Assembly: GCA_021772915.1 (NCBI GenBank)
Contig: JAJFLB010000053.1
Location: 124,001 to 188,000 of the forward strand
Source: Gammaproteobacteria bacterium
GTDB lineage: Bacteria; Pseudomonadota; Gammaproteobacteria; Xanthomonadales; SZUA-36
Direction: 5' to 3'
Length of the DNA: 64,000 nt
How positions within the stretch are numbered: position 1 is the first letter of the stretch; the number at the start of each line of letters is the position of its first letter. The position numbers and the translations under genes were made by a program. The notes under the pieces were generated by a model. It was not told the DNA's origin, searched no databases, and saw only the letters and a program-made list of their open reading frames with translations. Shown one piece after another: positions 7,947-17,480 of this stretch.

Positions 7947-9353
7947 TCAGACCCTGTCAGCGTCAGCCCGACGCCAGCGGCAACCGTCAGCAACGTCTTC
8001 AAGGACAATTCCCATGCCCAATAGCTGATCTCTGATTTCATCGGCACGGGTGAAATTGCGGTTTTCACGGGCAACGGCCCTTTCGTCGATGAGTTGTTGA
8101 ATCAAGGTCTCATCTACGCCTTCGGTATCGCCAGCCAGCCATGCCTGAGGATCACATTGAAATAGCCCCATCAGTGCTCCGGCAGCCAGTACTTTCCCAG
8201 CCGATTGCTTTGCCACCTCCTGGTTTTCTGCATTGGCCAGTCTGCGCGCTTCGTTGTTCAGCTCCGCCAGGGCTTGCGGGGTATTAAGATCATCCAGCAA
8301 CGTCTCCATAAACTCGTCCGAAGGCGAATCTGCAGCACTGACGGGGCCGTGTTTGCTACTTGCATCACGCAGTACGCCATAGATACGGTCGATCGTACGG
8401 CGAACCCGGACGAGGGCTTCGTCAGACCAATCCAGTGGCTGCCGGTAATGTGCACTGAGTAACAGATAACGTAACACCTCACCCGGCGTGTGCTTCAGCA
8501 GTTCGTGTACAACCAGCGTATTACCCAGTGACTTGGACATTTTACGTTTGTTAACCGTAACAAAACCGTTGTGCATCCAATAATGGGCAAAAACATTCCC
8601 ACCGTGCGAACAGACACTTTGCGCTATTTCATTTTCGTGGTGAGGGAAGACCAAATCCTGACCACCACCGTGGATATCTACGGTTTCACCGAGATGTTCC
8701 TCGCACATGACAGAGCACTCCAGGTGCCAACCAGGGCGGCCCCAGCCCCAGGGACTGTCCCAACCGGGTTGTGGTGGTATCGATGGCTTCCACAAGACGA
8801 AATCACCCGGGTGCCGTTTAAATTCTGCCACCTCAACTCTTGCACCGGCGATCATTTCCTGCATGTCACGACCGGATAATAAGCCGTAATCAGCATATGA
8901 CTCCACCGCGAACAATACGTGTCCATCGACCTCGTAGGCGTGGTCACTTTCTAACAAACGTTCAATCATCCTGATCATATTCGGAATATGATCGGTAGCA
9001 CGTGGTTCTACACTGGGCAGCCCGACACCGAGGGCGGCCATGTCGGCATGGTATGCATCGCTGAAACGCTTGGAAATAACTTCAATAGGGACTTTCTGTT
9101 CAGCCGCGGCAGTGTTGATTTTGTCATCGACATCAGTAATATTTCGAGCATAAATAACCTGGGCATAGCGTTGTTGCAGCAACCTGAACAACAGGTCAAA
9201 AATGACCGCCGGACGTGCGTTACCAATGTGCGCATAGTTGTAAACTGTCGGGCCACAGGCATACAGTGTTACGCGTGCAGGGTCTTGCGGTACAAATACC
9301 TGCTTCTCACGCTTGAGCGTGTTGTACAGCATCAATGGCTTGGTTTGATTCAT
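7947..9353 (-). CDS. cysS: Cysteinyl-tRNA synthetase
   Basis: This class I synthetase charges tRNA-Cys. It shows the HIGH-type motif HIGN in ACGPTVYNYAHIGNARP, the zinc-site residues in the central domain (including CSVM and HHENE), and the KMSKS loop (KMSKSLGN), followed by the anticodon-binding tail ending near DGCRWRR. The length of 468 residues is normal. I chose the ATG at 9353 (MNQTKPLMLYNTL); the frame extends 20 codons upstream, but that extension is not family-like. sufE follows two bases after the stop. Confidence 0.95.
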   Translation of the reverse strand: MNQTKPLMLYNTLKREKQVFVPQDPARVTLYACGPTVYNYAHIGNARPAVIFDLLFRLLQQRYAQVIYARNITDVDDKINTAAAEQKVPIEVISKRFSDAYHADMAALGVGLPSVEPRATDHIPNMIRMIERLLESDHAYEVDGHVLFAVESYADYGLLSGRDMQEMIAGARVEVAEFKRHPGDFVLWKPSIPPQPGWDSPWGWGRPGWHLECSVMCEEHLGETVDIHGGGQDLVFPHHENEIAQSVCSHGGNVFAHYWMHNGFVTVNKRKMSKSLGNTLVVHELLKHTPGEVLRYLLLSAHYRQPLDWSDEALVRVRRTIDRIYGVLRDASSKHGPVSAADSPSDEFMETLLDDLNTPQALAELNNEARRLANAENQEVAKQSAGKVLAAGALMGLFQCDPQAWLAGDTEGVDETLIQQLIDERAVARENRNFTRADEIRDQLLGMGIVLEDVADGCRWRRADADRV

Positions 9354-9518
9354 GGCCTCAATCTGGGTTATGTTGCGCCTTCGCCGGGCGGGGACACAAG
9401 GGTTGTTTTGCAAATGATTATTTTAGCAAGATTAACGGCCGTGGTGTCCCGTATTGTGGTCAAAGCGGTTCTCTATGGGTAGTGCTGAGACTAATCAACA
9501 AATTTGGAGGGAAATGCA

Positions 9519-10850
9519 ATGACTGCAGGACAGGACATTACCAGGGAATACAAGGCCCACGTTAGTGAGATCCGGCGACGGTGGGACAACGCATTGCAAG
9601 CAGAAGGATATGATTCAGCGCTCATCCATGCCGGCAGCAAACTCGTAAGTTTTCTTGATGACTACGAGTACCCATTCCGATGTAATCCCCATTTGCTGTG
9701 GTGGCTACCGCTTACACGGCACCATGACAGTGCCCTGCTGGTGCGTCCTGGTCGGCGGCCGAGATTGTATTATTACCAACCTGATGACTATTGGTATCTG
9801 CCCCCGACTGACCCACAAAGTTGGTGGGCCGAGGAATTTGACGTTATACCGGTCCGCGCTGCGGAGGCATGGAAGCAAGCTGAAACAGGTGCACACGCCG
9901 CGTTTGTTGGGGACGCGGATACATTTACTTCCGCTGTCAATCCGGACCAGTTGAACCCCTCCCGATTACTGAACCGGGTTCACCTTGAAAGAACCCGTAA
10001 AACATCCTACGAGATTGCGTGTATGGCCGAAGCTGCAAACCTTGGAGCTATCGCACACAAAGCCGCGGAAAAAGCTTTTCGAGCAGGGTTGAGTGAGTAT
10101 GATATTCACCAGCAATACTGCATGGCCATAAAACTGGTAGATGCAGAATTGCCCTATGGGAACATCGTGGCTCTGAATGAACATGGGTCCGTTTTGCATT
10201 ACCAGGCGCACGCACAGCAAGTGCCGGGAGAGTTACATTCATTCTTGCTGGATGCCGGTGCGACCGTGCATGCGTATGCTTCGGATATTACCCGTACCTA
10301 TGCGGCTGCAGATGGCGAGTTTGCCGAAATGATCTCAGCCATGGATGAGATGCAACAACAACTATGCGCGGCGGTTGTTGCGGGTCTGGATTTCCGCCAA
10401 CTGCATTTGCGTGCGTATTTGGGTGTTGCCGGGATTTTGAAGGATTTCCAGATCATCAAAACATCGGCTGAAGATGCTGTTGCCACCGGTTTATGTTCCG
10501 TTTTCAGTCCGCATGGCCTCGGACACTTCCTGGGTCTGCAGACCCACGATGTGGCCGGTTTGATTGACGATGCGGACGGGACACCCATACCACGGCCGGA
10601 AGGTCATCCTTTCTTGCGGCTGACCCGGAACCTGGAAGCGGGCAATGTGCTGACCATTGAGCCGGGGCTGTATTTTATTGAACCCTTGCTACGCAAATGG
10701 CGTGAAAACGGTGATGCCTCTGCTATCAATTGGGACAAGGTGAACGCATGGTCCCAATACGGTGGCATTCGTATTGAGGACAACGTATTAGTTACAGACG
10801 GTACAGCGCGAAACTTGACCCGTGAAGCATTCGCAAACCTGGAGGTTTAA
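9519..10850 (+). CDS. pepQ: Xaa-Pro dipeptidase PepQ
   Basis: This M24 metallopeptidase cleaves dipeptides with C-terminal proline. The 443-residue protein has the creatinase-like N-terminal domain and the pita-bread C-terminal domain with its metal ligands: the two Asp in LLDAGATVHAYASDITRTYA, His in HGLGHFLGLQTHD, Glu in TIEPGLYF and Glu in GIRIEDNVL. The long insert before the last ligand (LLRKWRENG...INWDKVNAWSQYGG) is typical of PepQ rather than PepP. The ATG at 9519 has GGAGG at 9506-9510; a TTG at 9504 overlaps that ribosome site and is rejected. Confidence 0.94.
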   Translation: MTAGQDITREYKAHVSEIRRRWDNALQAEGYDSALIHAGSKLVSFLDDYEYPFRCNPHLLWWLPLTRHHDSALLVRPGRRPRLYYYQPDDYWYLPPTDPQSWWAEEFDVIPVRAAEAWKQAETGAHAAFVGDADTFTSAVNPDQLNPSRLLNRVHLERTRKTSYEIACMAEAANLGAIAHKAAEKAFRAGLSEYDIHQQYCMAIKLVDAELPYGNIVALNEHGSVLHYQAHAQQVPGELHSFLLDAGATVHAYASDITRTYAAADGEFAEMISAMDEMQQQLCAAVVAGLDFRQLHLRAYLGVAGILKDFQIIKTSAEDAVATGLCSVFSPHGLGHFLGLQTHDVAGLIDDADGTPIPRPEGHPFLRLTRNLEAGNVLTIEPGLYFIEPLLRKWRENGDASAINWDKVNAWSQYGGIRIEDNVLVTDGTARNLTREAFANLEV

Positions 10851-10867
10851 AATCGGGGCTGTAGTGG

Positions 10868-11503
10868 TTAATCCTCGGTTAATCCCAGGCCGCTGAGCTG
10901 GGTGACGGGGACCTCACTCACGGGGCCGTGGTTCCAGATGGTGGCATGACCGTCGAATAAACTCTGTTTTTCCGGGGTTGCAAGTAGCTTGACTGCTTCC
11001 TTGACCTGAGCGGCCTTCACTGCATTACTGACGATGCCATCCAGTTCTGTGGCATAGGGTTCGCCGATGATCTTTCGAAATATTCTGTTTGCCGCAGTGA
11101 GATCATCAGGAAACAGATACTTTCCGGTTTGCATCTGGTAGAAATCAGATAGCGTTTGCAGTGAAGACAAAGAGCAGTAAGCATCGTCCAACAGACCAAT
11201 AATTCCAAGATTGTCCGGGATAACATCGTCATCTTTAACCCAGTAAGACCGAACCATTTTTAGAATGCTTGCCATTTCTGTTTCCAGCCCGACACTCCTG
11301 GCCGAAGTCCAGGCCACCGTCAGCATGTATGGAACCTGTTCGATATAGCTGTAAATGAAACTTGCACCGCGGGTCAATTCAGTGTCGCTGGGATTTGCGC
11401 CCGTTCTTCCGGCCACTCCAGCCAGCAACTCGTTCAAGTCCGCTGCCGCGTGTGGATCAGCGAACCTGGTTGCAATCATTTGTTCAATTTCGGTGTTTTC
11501 CAT
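10868..11503 (-). CDS. DUF1232-like protein of unknown function
   Basis: The middle of the protein reads KDDDVIPDNLGIIGLLDDAYCSL, which resembles the DUF1232 (YkvA) core with its IPD...G.LDD pattern. Here the flanking segments are not clearly hydrophobic, so it looks soluble or peripheral. The sequence is otherwise helical and unremarkable. I start at the ATG at 11503 (MENTEIEQMI, 211 residues); ATGs at 11512 and 11527 are alternatives and none has a clear ribosome site. It converges with pepQ across 17 bases. No function is proposed. Confidence 0.6.
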   Translation of the reverse strand: MENTEIEQMIATRFADPHAAADLNELLAGVAGRTGANPSDTELTRGASFIYSYIEQVPYMLTVAWTSARSVGLETEMASILKMVRSYWVKDDDVIPDNLGIIGLLDDAYCSLSSLQTLSDFYQMQTGKYLFPDDLTAANRIFRKIIGEPYATELDGIVSNAVKAAQVKEAVKLLATPEKQSLFDGHATIWNHGPVSEVPVTQLSGLGLTED

Positions 11504-11788
11504 GCCAGCCATACCAGTGTACTGCATCGTAATTAATGGCACTTTCAGAGGCCGCCTGTGACCGCCATGCGGCAATAGGATACCCCCCTTCGAGCCAGAC
11601 GCAAAGCGTCGTCCGTTGTGTTCAGTTACTTGCAATAGATTGATTGCCCTGTTTTCTGCTCATGTCTGTTCGGCGCCGGGAATTGAGATGGTAATGCCGT
11701 GTGTACCAATTAGAGATCAATAAGCAGGTGAAATCACCGGATTTGTCCGTTAAGGTTGCTGCCTTGCATCTGAATCCCGGAGCGTTTT

Positions 11789-12403
11789 GTGCTGCTGCTT
11801 GCCGTTGTCTCATTGTTTGTGGGCCCAGTGTTGTATCTGTGGTTGCGTCGGGGTGGTTTTATTGCCAAGGCTTTTGACTCAATGATTGTTGTGGTGTTGG
11901 TCGCTCTGATCGCCCTATTGTTGATTCCGGAGTCCTGGGCGGAACTTGGTTTCTGGTCTATCGCCCTGTTGTTTGGTGGTTATATGTTGCCGGGTGTGCT
12001 CGAGGGATTGATAAGAAAAGCAGCTCATACACTGCACCTTATCAGCTTGTTGCTGGCTTTGGGGGGGCTGGCACTACACGCCATGCTGGATGGTGCCGCA
12101 TTGGCTATTGGTGGTGGCGAGCTGAACAGCAGCTTGTCTGTGGCCATCGTATTGCATCGCTTTGGGGTTGGTCTGATGTTGTGGATGATCTTGCAACCCG
12201 TATTTGGCTTGGGAATTGCCGTCACCATTTTGGGATTTGTTGGCCTTGCGACTGTAGGAGGTTATCTGCTGTCCGAAGCGGTTCTTGGGCTGAAGGGGGA
12301 GTATGTTATGTCCGTTATCCAGGCTCTGGTCACCGGAATGATCGTTCACAGTCTTGTGCATCGCAATCACCTGCGTGATCACCACGACTCGGAGGTGTCC
12401 TGA
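11789..12403 (+). CDS. Polytopic membrane protein, ZIP-metal-transporter-like
   Basis: The 204-residue protein is almost entirely hydrophobic with about seven membrane segments. Two segments carry ZIP-like signatures: LHAMLDGAALA (H-x3-D-G, compare the H-x3-E-G of ZIP helix IV) followed by a segment with VAIVLHRFGVGLML (compare helix V), and the last helix ends ALVTGMIVHSLVH. A short His-rich tail (RNHLRDHHDS) follows. I infer a divalent-metal permease or a ZIP-derived protein; this needs a profile search. The start is GTG at 11789 with GGAG six bases upstream, since an in-frame stop lies at 11771. Confidence 0.6.
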   Translation: MLLLAVVSLFVGPVLYLWLRRGGFIAKAFDSMIVVVLVALIALLLIPESWAELGFWSIALLFGGYMLPGVLEGLIRKAAHTLHLISLLLALGGLALHAMLDGAALAIGGGELNSSLSVAIVLHRFGVGLMLWMILQPVFGLGIAVTILGFVGLATVGGYLLSEAVLGLKGEYVMSVIQALVTGMIVHSLVHRNHLRDHHDSEVS

Positions 12404-12814
12404 AAACCGTTCCTGACAAACCTGGTGGTTTAATAATTCCGGCCGGACATAGTGTTTCAAAAATGATGCCGATCGGCCGCCTCAGACTTATGCTTTACGT
12501 TCATAAAAGGGCATAGAATTAGGGGGTTCCTGTAAGATAGAACAGTGGACTCTGAGCTCCCCCAGGCGCACTATAGGACCTCGACTCAGGGCTTTAGGAT
12601 GAATGGGTCGGGGTGACGATCTGGGTTGCGTGCAAATTGAGTCCAGGGTTGACTGCATACGCATTTGTTGGTCCGGGGGAATCTGCAGGTGAATTCCAGA
12701 CCTGATATGGAAGAGCACACTGGGGGCGTATATTGAGGTCGGCTTACATTTCGGGGTAAGTCGGCAAAATCCGCTATTGTGGCCGGATATCTTGGTCGAG
12801 TGCGGGAATATGAT
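12404..12814. other. Intergenic region before the hybrid kinase
   Basis: About 410 bases with no credible gene on either strand. Several G/C-rich short palindromic stretches are visible, but no clear terminator, promoter or known RNA. The promoter of the kinase-regulator pair is presumably here. Confidence 0.4.
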
Positions 12815-15052
12815 ATGCAGGTAACAGATACAGAGCCGAGCCAGAAACCAGATTTTGAGACCTTTCTTGAGCGGGCAACCGCTATCGAATTGGCCCGCCG
12901 TTCGTTAATCGGTGCACCGGTATACGTGGTGATTTCACTCATCATGTTGGTGGGGACACCCATCTTTCTGGATTATGGCAGTTGGGCTGTTGCTGAAGCG
13001 ATTTTGCTCATTTTATTAGGTGGAGTGAGGGTTCGATTCGCCCTGAAATTTGAGCAAAACTATGACCGCATTGGTGAGCGAGCCGTTGTTCAGTTCAGTA
13101 TCCTGACAGCATTGCAAAGCCTGACCCTGGGTGTTTTGGCTGCAATGGTTATTCTTAAGTACTGGGCAACCCAGGAAGTTGTATTGACAATTGTTCTGTC
13201 GGCCGGGGTAATTGCGGCTTCCACCAGTGCTTTGTCTGTCAGACGGAGTGCACACCTCATCTTCATGGCTTGCGTTCTCATACCGTTCGGCTTTGCGGTG
13301 TACCTCGTTGGTGGATTGACCAAGGCACTGCTCATCCTTGGATACTTGTCCTTGATGGGTTTCCTGGTTCAGGACGGTGGTCAGGCCAAACGTGCCTATG
13401 TCCGGCGCATGAAGGAGCATTTTGAGGGCGAGGGTGAGCGCAGGCGGACCGAGGGTGAACTACGCAAGCTGGTCCAGGCCGTGGAGCAGAGCCCGGACAG
13501 TATCGTCATCACCAACCTTGATGCCGAGATCGAATATGTCAACGAGGCTTTCGAGCGTACCAGTGGTTACCAACGGGTGGAGGTACTGGGCAAGAATCCG
13601 CGTATAAAACAATCCGGCAAGACATCGCCTGAAATTTTCCAGGACATGTGGGACAAGCTGACCCATGGGGAGTCCTGGAGGGGTGAGCTGTGCAACCAAC
13701 GAAAAGACGGCAGTGAGTACGTCGAATTGGCCTTCATCGCACCGCTAAAGCAACCTGACGGAACGGTCACCAACTATATTGCCTCGCTAACAGATGTTAC
13801 CGAGAAGAAGCGACTGGCTGAGGAATTGGATCATCACCGCCATCACCTCGAGGAACTGGTTGAGGAACGTACCGATCAGCTGGCTGAGGCCCGCAAAATG
13901 GCCGAAGTCGCCAATCAGGCAAAAAGCTCATTCCTGGCCAATATGAGCCACGAAATTCGTACACCTATGAATGCCATTATTGGTCTCACTCACCTGTTGG
14001 CGCGGGAGAACCCGACACCGGAGCAGAAGCAGCGCCTGACCAAGATAGATACTTCTGCCGCACACTTGCTGTCTGTTATTAACAATATCCTGGACATTTC
14101 GAAGATCGAGGCCGGCAAACTGACCCTGGAACAAACGGACTTCCATCTGGACGAAGTTTTCGGATACCTCCAATCGCTGATGAGGGAGCAAGCCAGATCC
14201 AAGGGCCTGGTCATTGAAGTAGACATGGACGCTGGCCCACAGTGGCTTCAGGGTGATCTGACCCGATTGCGTCAGGCCTTGCTCAATTACCTGGGCAATG
14301 CCATCAAGTTTACTGATCAGGGAACGATCACGTTGAGTGCCACCAGGTTGGAAGACCACGACGACGGGGTTCTGGTTCGTTTTGCGGTGCAGGATACCGG
14401 TATCGGCATTGAGTCTAAAGTGCTTGCCGATCTGTTCGAGTCCTTTGAGCAGGCTGATGTTTCCACCACCCGCAAGCACGGTGGTACCGGTTTGGGTCTG
14501 GCAATCACCAGGCGTCTTGCGCAGTTGATGGGCGGTAAAGCGGGAGCTGAAAGCGAGCCGGGACAGGGTAGCACGTTTTGGTTTACTGCCCGCTTGGGCC
14601 ATGGCCGAGGGGTAGCGCTGAGTTCAACTGAGCCGGAAATCACCCTCCCAAATCTGCTCGCCAATCACAAGGGGGCACACATCCTGGTGGCGGAAGACAA
14701 TGCCATTAACAGCGAAGTGGCGGTGGCGCTGCTCAGTGGCGTCGGTTTCAAGGTGGATACCGCAGAGAACGGCGAAGTAGCCGTAGCCATGGTACGTGAG
14801 CATGAATTTGATCTGATTCTGATGGATATACAGATGCCGGTGATGGACGGGCTGGAGGCAACCCGGGTCGTTCGCTCTATGGCAACTGGTGGAGCCCTGC
14901 CCATTGTGGCGATGACCGCCAACGTTTTCGAAGAAGACCGCAAGGCTTGTCTGGAGGCGGGCATGAACGATTTCGTTGCCAAGCCCGTTGACCCGGAAAA
15001 CCTGATTTCAACGGTTGCCAAATGGTTACCAATACCGACCAGTAGGGGATAG
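12815..15052 (+). CDS. Membrane-bound hybrid sensor histidine kinase (PAS-HisKA-HATPase-REC)
   Basis: The 745-residue protein begins with about six predicted membrane segments (residues 25-190), then a PAS domain (about 215-340; [20 protein letters not shown]), a short coiled coil, the H-box [16 protein letters not shown]-box [11 protein letters not shown]1 DTGIGI, G2 GGTGLGL, and a receiver domain with phospho-acceptor Asp in [13 protein letters not shown]. No HPt domain is present, so phosphate must be passed to a separate HPt protein or go directly to the next gene product. A GTG 12 codons upstream is a possible longer start; I prefer the ATG at 12815 with GGGA seven bases before it. The signal sensed is unknown. 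Confidence 0.9.
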   Translation: MQVTDTEPSQKPDFETFLERATAIELARRSLIGAPVYVVISLIMLVGTPIFLDYGSWAVAEAILLILLGGVRVRFALKFEQNYDRIGERAVVQFSILTALQSLTLGVLAAMVILKYWATQEVVLTIVLSAGVIAASTSALSVRRSAHLIFMACVLIPFGFAVYLVGGLTKALLILGYLSLMGFLVQDGGQAKRAYVRRMKEHFEGEGERRRTEGELRKLVQAVEQSPDSIVITNLDAEIEYVNEAFERTSGYQRVEVLGKNPRIKQSGKTSPEIFQDMWDKLTHGESWRGELCNQRKDGSEYVELAFIAPLKQPDGTVTNYIASLTDVTEKKRLAEELDHHRHHLEELVEERTDQLAEARKMAEVANQAKSSFLANMSHEIRTPMNAIIGLTHLLARENPTPEQKQRLTKIDTSAAHLLSVINNILDISKIEAGKLTLEQTDFHLDEVFGYLQSLMREQARSKGLVIEVDMDAGPQWLQGDLTRLRQALLNYLGNAIKFTDQGTITLSATRLEDHDDGVLVRFAVQDTGIGIESKVLADLFESFEQADVSTTRKHGGTGLGLAITRRLAQLMGGKAGAESEPGQGSTFWFTARLGHGRGVALSSTEPEITLPNLLANHKGAHILVAEDNAINSEVAVALLSGVGFKVDTAENGEVAVAMVREHEFDLILMDIQMPVMDGLEATRVVRSMATGGALPIVAMTANVFEEDRKACLEAGMNDFVAKPVDPENLISTVAKWLPIPTSRG

Positions 15053-15060
15053 GAAGGAAA

Positions 15061-15423
15061 ATGCCAAAGATACTGATAGTAGATGATTCACCTTTTGCAC
15101 GAGCCCGGTTGAAGCAACTTTTTGAGAATGGTGGGCACGAAGTAATTGGACTGGCTGAAGACGGTGTGCAGGCCTTATCACTGTTCAAAAGTCTTCAGCC
15201 GGAGGTGGTCACCCTGGACTACCTGATGCGGGGAAGAAATGGTGAAGAGGTGCTCAGGGAAATTATCCTGTATGACCCCAATGCACGGGTGATCATTCTG
15301 TCGGGTTCCGACGATGGAAACATCGAAGCAAGAGTTTTGAAGGCCGGTGCAAAACTATTTATTGAAAAATTTAGTATGCAAAGAGATGTACTGAAAGCTC
15401 TGGATGAAGTGATGGAAATGTGA
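15061..15423 (+). CDS. Single-domain CheY-like response regulator
   Basis: A 120-residue receiver domain without an output domain. It has the acidic pair Asp8-Asp9, phospho-acceptor Asp53 (VVTLDYLM), the Ser/Thr switch in ILSGS and the conserved Lys in FIEKF. The loop after the acceptor is odd: the usual M-P is M-R (YLMRGRNG), and the proline after the conserved lysine is also missing. It starts eight bases after the hybrid kinase with a GGAAGGA ribosome site, so it is probably the cognate partner. The output (motility, HPt relay or other) cannot be read from sequence. Confidence 0.88.
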   Translation: MPKILIVDDSPFARARLKQLFENGGHEVIGLAEDGVQALSLFKSLQPEVVTLDYLMRGRNGEEVLREIILYDPNARVIILSGSDDGNIEARVLKAGAKLFIEKFSMQRDVLKALDEVMEM

Positions 15424-15460
15424 ATCCAGGGCAGGCAAAAGCGATCTTTTTCATTTGAAT

Positions 15461-15537
15461 TGGTCGGGGTGGCGAGATTCGAACTCACGACCCCCACGTC
15501 CCGAACGTGGTGCTCTACCAGGCTGAGCTACACCCCG
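15461..15537 (-). tRNA. tRNA-Pro (anticodon CGG)
   Basis: A 77-base cloverleaf on the minus strand. The acceptor CGGGGTG pairs with CACCCCG, followed by A73 and an encoded CCA. The anticodon stem CCACG/CGTGG encloses TTCGGGA with anticodon CGG (15501-15503), and the T-arm reads GAGTTCGAATCTC. It lies alone between the response regulator and the ppnN leader and is transcribed in the opposite direction to both. Confidence 0.96.
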
Positions 15538-15729
15538 ACAAGGCGCGTATTTTAACCAAGCAGGCAATTCAATGGTAGTGCCGCACACCCGTGGCACGCC
15601 AGAGTAAACAGAACTTGTCCACAACTGCCGGTGGCTTTGCGTGACCATACCCATGCACCCGCGAGTGCTGCCTGCACTCGTATCTGTTTCAATGGACTTG
15701 TCAATTGTCAAGATTTTATAGGGAATCCT

Positions 15730-15738
15730 TGCTACAAT
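15730..15738 (+). promoter_or_regulatory. Extended -10 promoter of the ppnN leader / small RNA
   Basis: TGCTACAAT is an extended -10 element (TGn plus TACAAT). No good -35 lies at 17 bases, as is usual for extended -10 promoters. A start near 15745 would place three hairpins in the transcript. The same TGCTACAAT string precedes the TonB receptor gene at 20466. Confidence 0.5.
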
Positions 15739-15744
15739 TCCGGC

Positions 15745-15957
15745 GGTCATCCAGCGTCTGCTTGGAGTTTTTGGTATTAATGCAGACTGGGCGACTTGAG
15801 GTTTAGTTGCTTGAGCCAATAATCGACCCGGTGGTCATAAACGGGTCGGTTGGTCTCCGGGCAAGTGAAGAGATCTTGTATTGAGTACGGGGTCTGACCA
15901 GTTTTGAATTGGGGGAGTGACCGGGAGGCCAGCTTGATGCTGGCCTCTCTCTTTTCT
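15745..15957 (+). ncRNA. Candidate small RNA or attenuator leader upstream of ppnN
   Basis: The 487-base gap between tRNA-Pro and ppnN holds three successive stem-loops and no gene. Hairpin 1 is 15751-15790 (GTCTGC/GCAGAC core extended by CCA/TGG). Hairpin 2 is CGACCCG/CGGGTCG (15824-15848, 11-base loop). Hairpin 3 is a nine-base GAGGCCAGC/GCTGGCCTC stem with TTGAT loop (15925-15947) followed by TCTCTTTTC. With the extended -10 upstream this makes a transcript of about 210 bases ending at a terminator 57 bases before the ppnN ribosome site. I do not recognise it as 6S RNA, SRP RNA, tmRNA, RNase P RNA or a known riboswitch. Confidence 0.45.
15925..15957 (+). terminator. Rho-independent terminator upstream of ppnN
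   Basis: A perfect nine-base stem GAGGCCAGC/GCTGGCCTC with a five-base loop is followed by TCTCTTTTC. It is upstream of, not after, a protein gene, so it either ends a small RNA or attenuates ppnN. Confidence 0.65.
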
Positions 15958-16024
15958 ATCGTTACGCGTGCCAGGTGCGGTTTTCGTAGCGAACCTGTGT
16001 TTATCAAGTAGTTAGGAGTTTGCC

Positions 16025-17395
16025 TTGTCAACTGATGCCATAACTGCCCGAATTTATCCGGCCGGAATACTAACCACACTGAGTCGTCTGGAGGTTGAAC
16101 GTTTGCATGACGCCAGTCGTGGGGAGTTGGGTGGGTTGTTGCGTCGTTGCGCTCTGGCTGTCCTCAACAGTGGAAATGACGGAGACGATGCAGAAGCACT
16201 GTTACAACGATTTGAGGACTTCGATATAGAGGTACAGCAAGTCAATCGCGGAATCCGTTTGCAGTTGAGAAACGCACCCGGGTCGGCGTTTGTCGACGGT
16301 GTAATGGTGCAGGGGATTCGTGAATTGCTGTCGGCGGTTATTCGTGACCTGGTTTATTTTGATACGGAGATCAGTGGTAATCCGGCAACCGATCTGGAAA
16401 GTCAGAGTGGAATCACCAATGCGGTTTTTGAGATTCTCCGCAACGCACACACCATCGACCCGGCACGGGAGCCAGACCTCGTGGTGTTCTGGGGCGGGCA
16501 CTCGATCGAAAGACTGGAATACGACTACACCAAGAAAGTGGGCTACGAGACCGGTCTGCGTAAACTCAACATTTGCACCGGCTGCGGCCCGGGTGCCATG
16601 AAGGGGCCAATGAAAGGGGCAGCGATAGCTCATGCCAAGCAGCGTGTTACCAATGGTTGCTATATCGGTATTTCTGAGCCAGGCATTATCGCAGCTGAGT
16701 CACCCAACCCCATTGTTAATCAGCTGGTTATCATGCCCGACATCGAGAAACGTCTGGAAGCATTCGTGCGTTTGGGACATGGCTTCGTGGTTTTCCCGGG
16801 TGGTGTAGGTACAGCCGAGGAAATTCTTTTTTTGCTGGGGGTTCTGTTAAACCCCGCAAATGACGACATGCCAGTGCCGATGGTATTAACGGGTCCTGCT
16901 GAGTCAGCCGATTATTTTGAGCAGATTGACGCGTTTATCGGGCTGACGCTGGGTAAAGAGGCGCAGGATAAGTATCAAATCATTATCAATGATGCCGAAT
17001 CTGTCGCCCAGGTCATGGCATCAGGATTGTTACAGATCAGGTCCTACCGGAAAAAGCAAAAAGACGCTTATTATTTTAACTGGCAAATACAGATACAGAA
17101 GGAATTCCAGCAACCGTTTGATCCAAATCATGAGAGCATGGCAGCGCTGCAACTGCACCGTGATTTGCCGAAGCATGTTCTGGCGGCTAATTTGCGTCGG
17201 GCGTTTTCAGGTATTGTCGCCGGTAATGTCAAACCTGAAACGCTCAAGACGGTGCGTGAAAAAGGTCTTTTCGAGATCAATGGGGAAAAAGAAATCATGC
17301 AGGCACTGGACAAGATGTTAGCTTCGTTTGTGGAGCAGGGTCGCATGAAATTGCCCGGTCCAGTATATATTCCCTGTTACAGGGTGGTGTCCTAA
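16025..17395 (+). CDS. ppnN: Nucleotide 5'-monophosphate nucleosidase PpnN (YgdH family)
   Basis: PpnN splits nucleoside monophosphates into base and ribose 5-phosphate and is stimulated by ppGpp in E. coli. The 456-residue protein has the family length, with the N-terminal DUF4478-type region, a central LOG/lysine-decarboxylase-like Rossmann domain with GGHS and the signature PGGVGTAEE, and the C-terminal DUF3412-type part. The start is TTG at 16025 with AGGAG at 16014-16018, six bases upstream; no ATG fits. A structured leader with a terminator lies upstream, so expression may be attenuated. Confidence 0.92.
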   Translation: MSTDAITARIYPAGILTTLSRLEVERLHDASRGELGGLLRRCALAVLNSGNDGDDAEALLQRFEDFDIEVQQVNRGIRLQLRNAPGSAFVDGVMVQGIRELLSAVIRDLVYFDTEISGNPATDLESQSGITNAVFEILRNAHTIDPAREPDLVVFWGGHSIERLEYDYTKKVGYETGLRKLNICTGCGPGAMKGPMKGAAIAHAKQRVTNGCYIGISEPGIIAAESPNPIVNQLVIMPDIEKRLEAFVRLGHGFVVFPGGVGTAEEILFLLGVLLNPANDDMPVPMVLTGPAESADYFEQIDAFIGLTLGKEAQDKYQIIINDAESVAQVMASGLLQIRSYRKKQKDAYYFNWQIQIQKEFQQPFDPNHESMAALQLHRDLPKHVLAANLRRAFSGIVAGNVKPETLKTVREKGLFEINGEKEIMQALDKMLASFVEQGRMKLPGPVYIPCYRVVS

Positions 17396-17480
17396 GCTTA
17401 AGGTGCCCGTGCTGTGTGATCTTGCCTGTGATTCTGGATACTAAAACTGCGGTCACTCAGCAGCGACCTGTTTCTTGGAT

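Noticed and set aside
13928-14602. 224-codon open frame antisense to the histidine kinase
   Set aside because: It mirrors the conserved kinase core and shows no family features or start signal.
15745-15957. 6S RNA as an explanation for the ppnN leader
   Set aside because: I could not find the long closing stem, central bubble or the ygfA neighbour expected of 6S RNA; it looks like three separate hairpins.
15777-16079. 100-codon minus-strand open frame over the ppnN leader
   Set aside because: It crosses the hairpins and the start of ppnN, has no ribosome site and no recognisable protein features.
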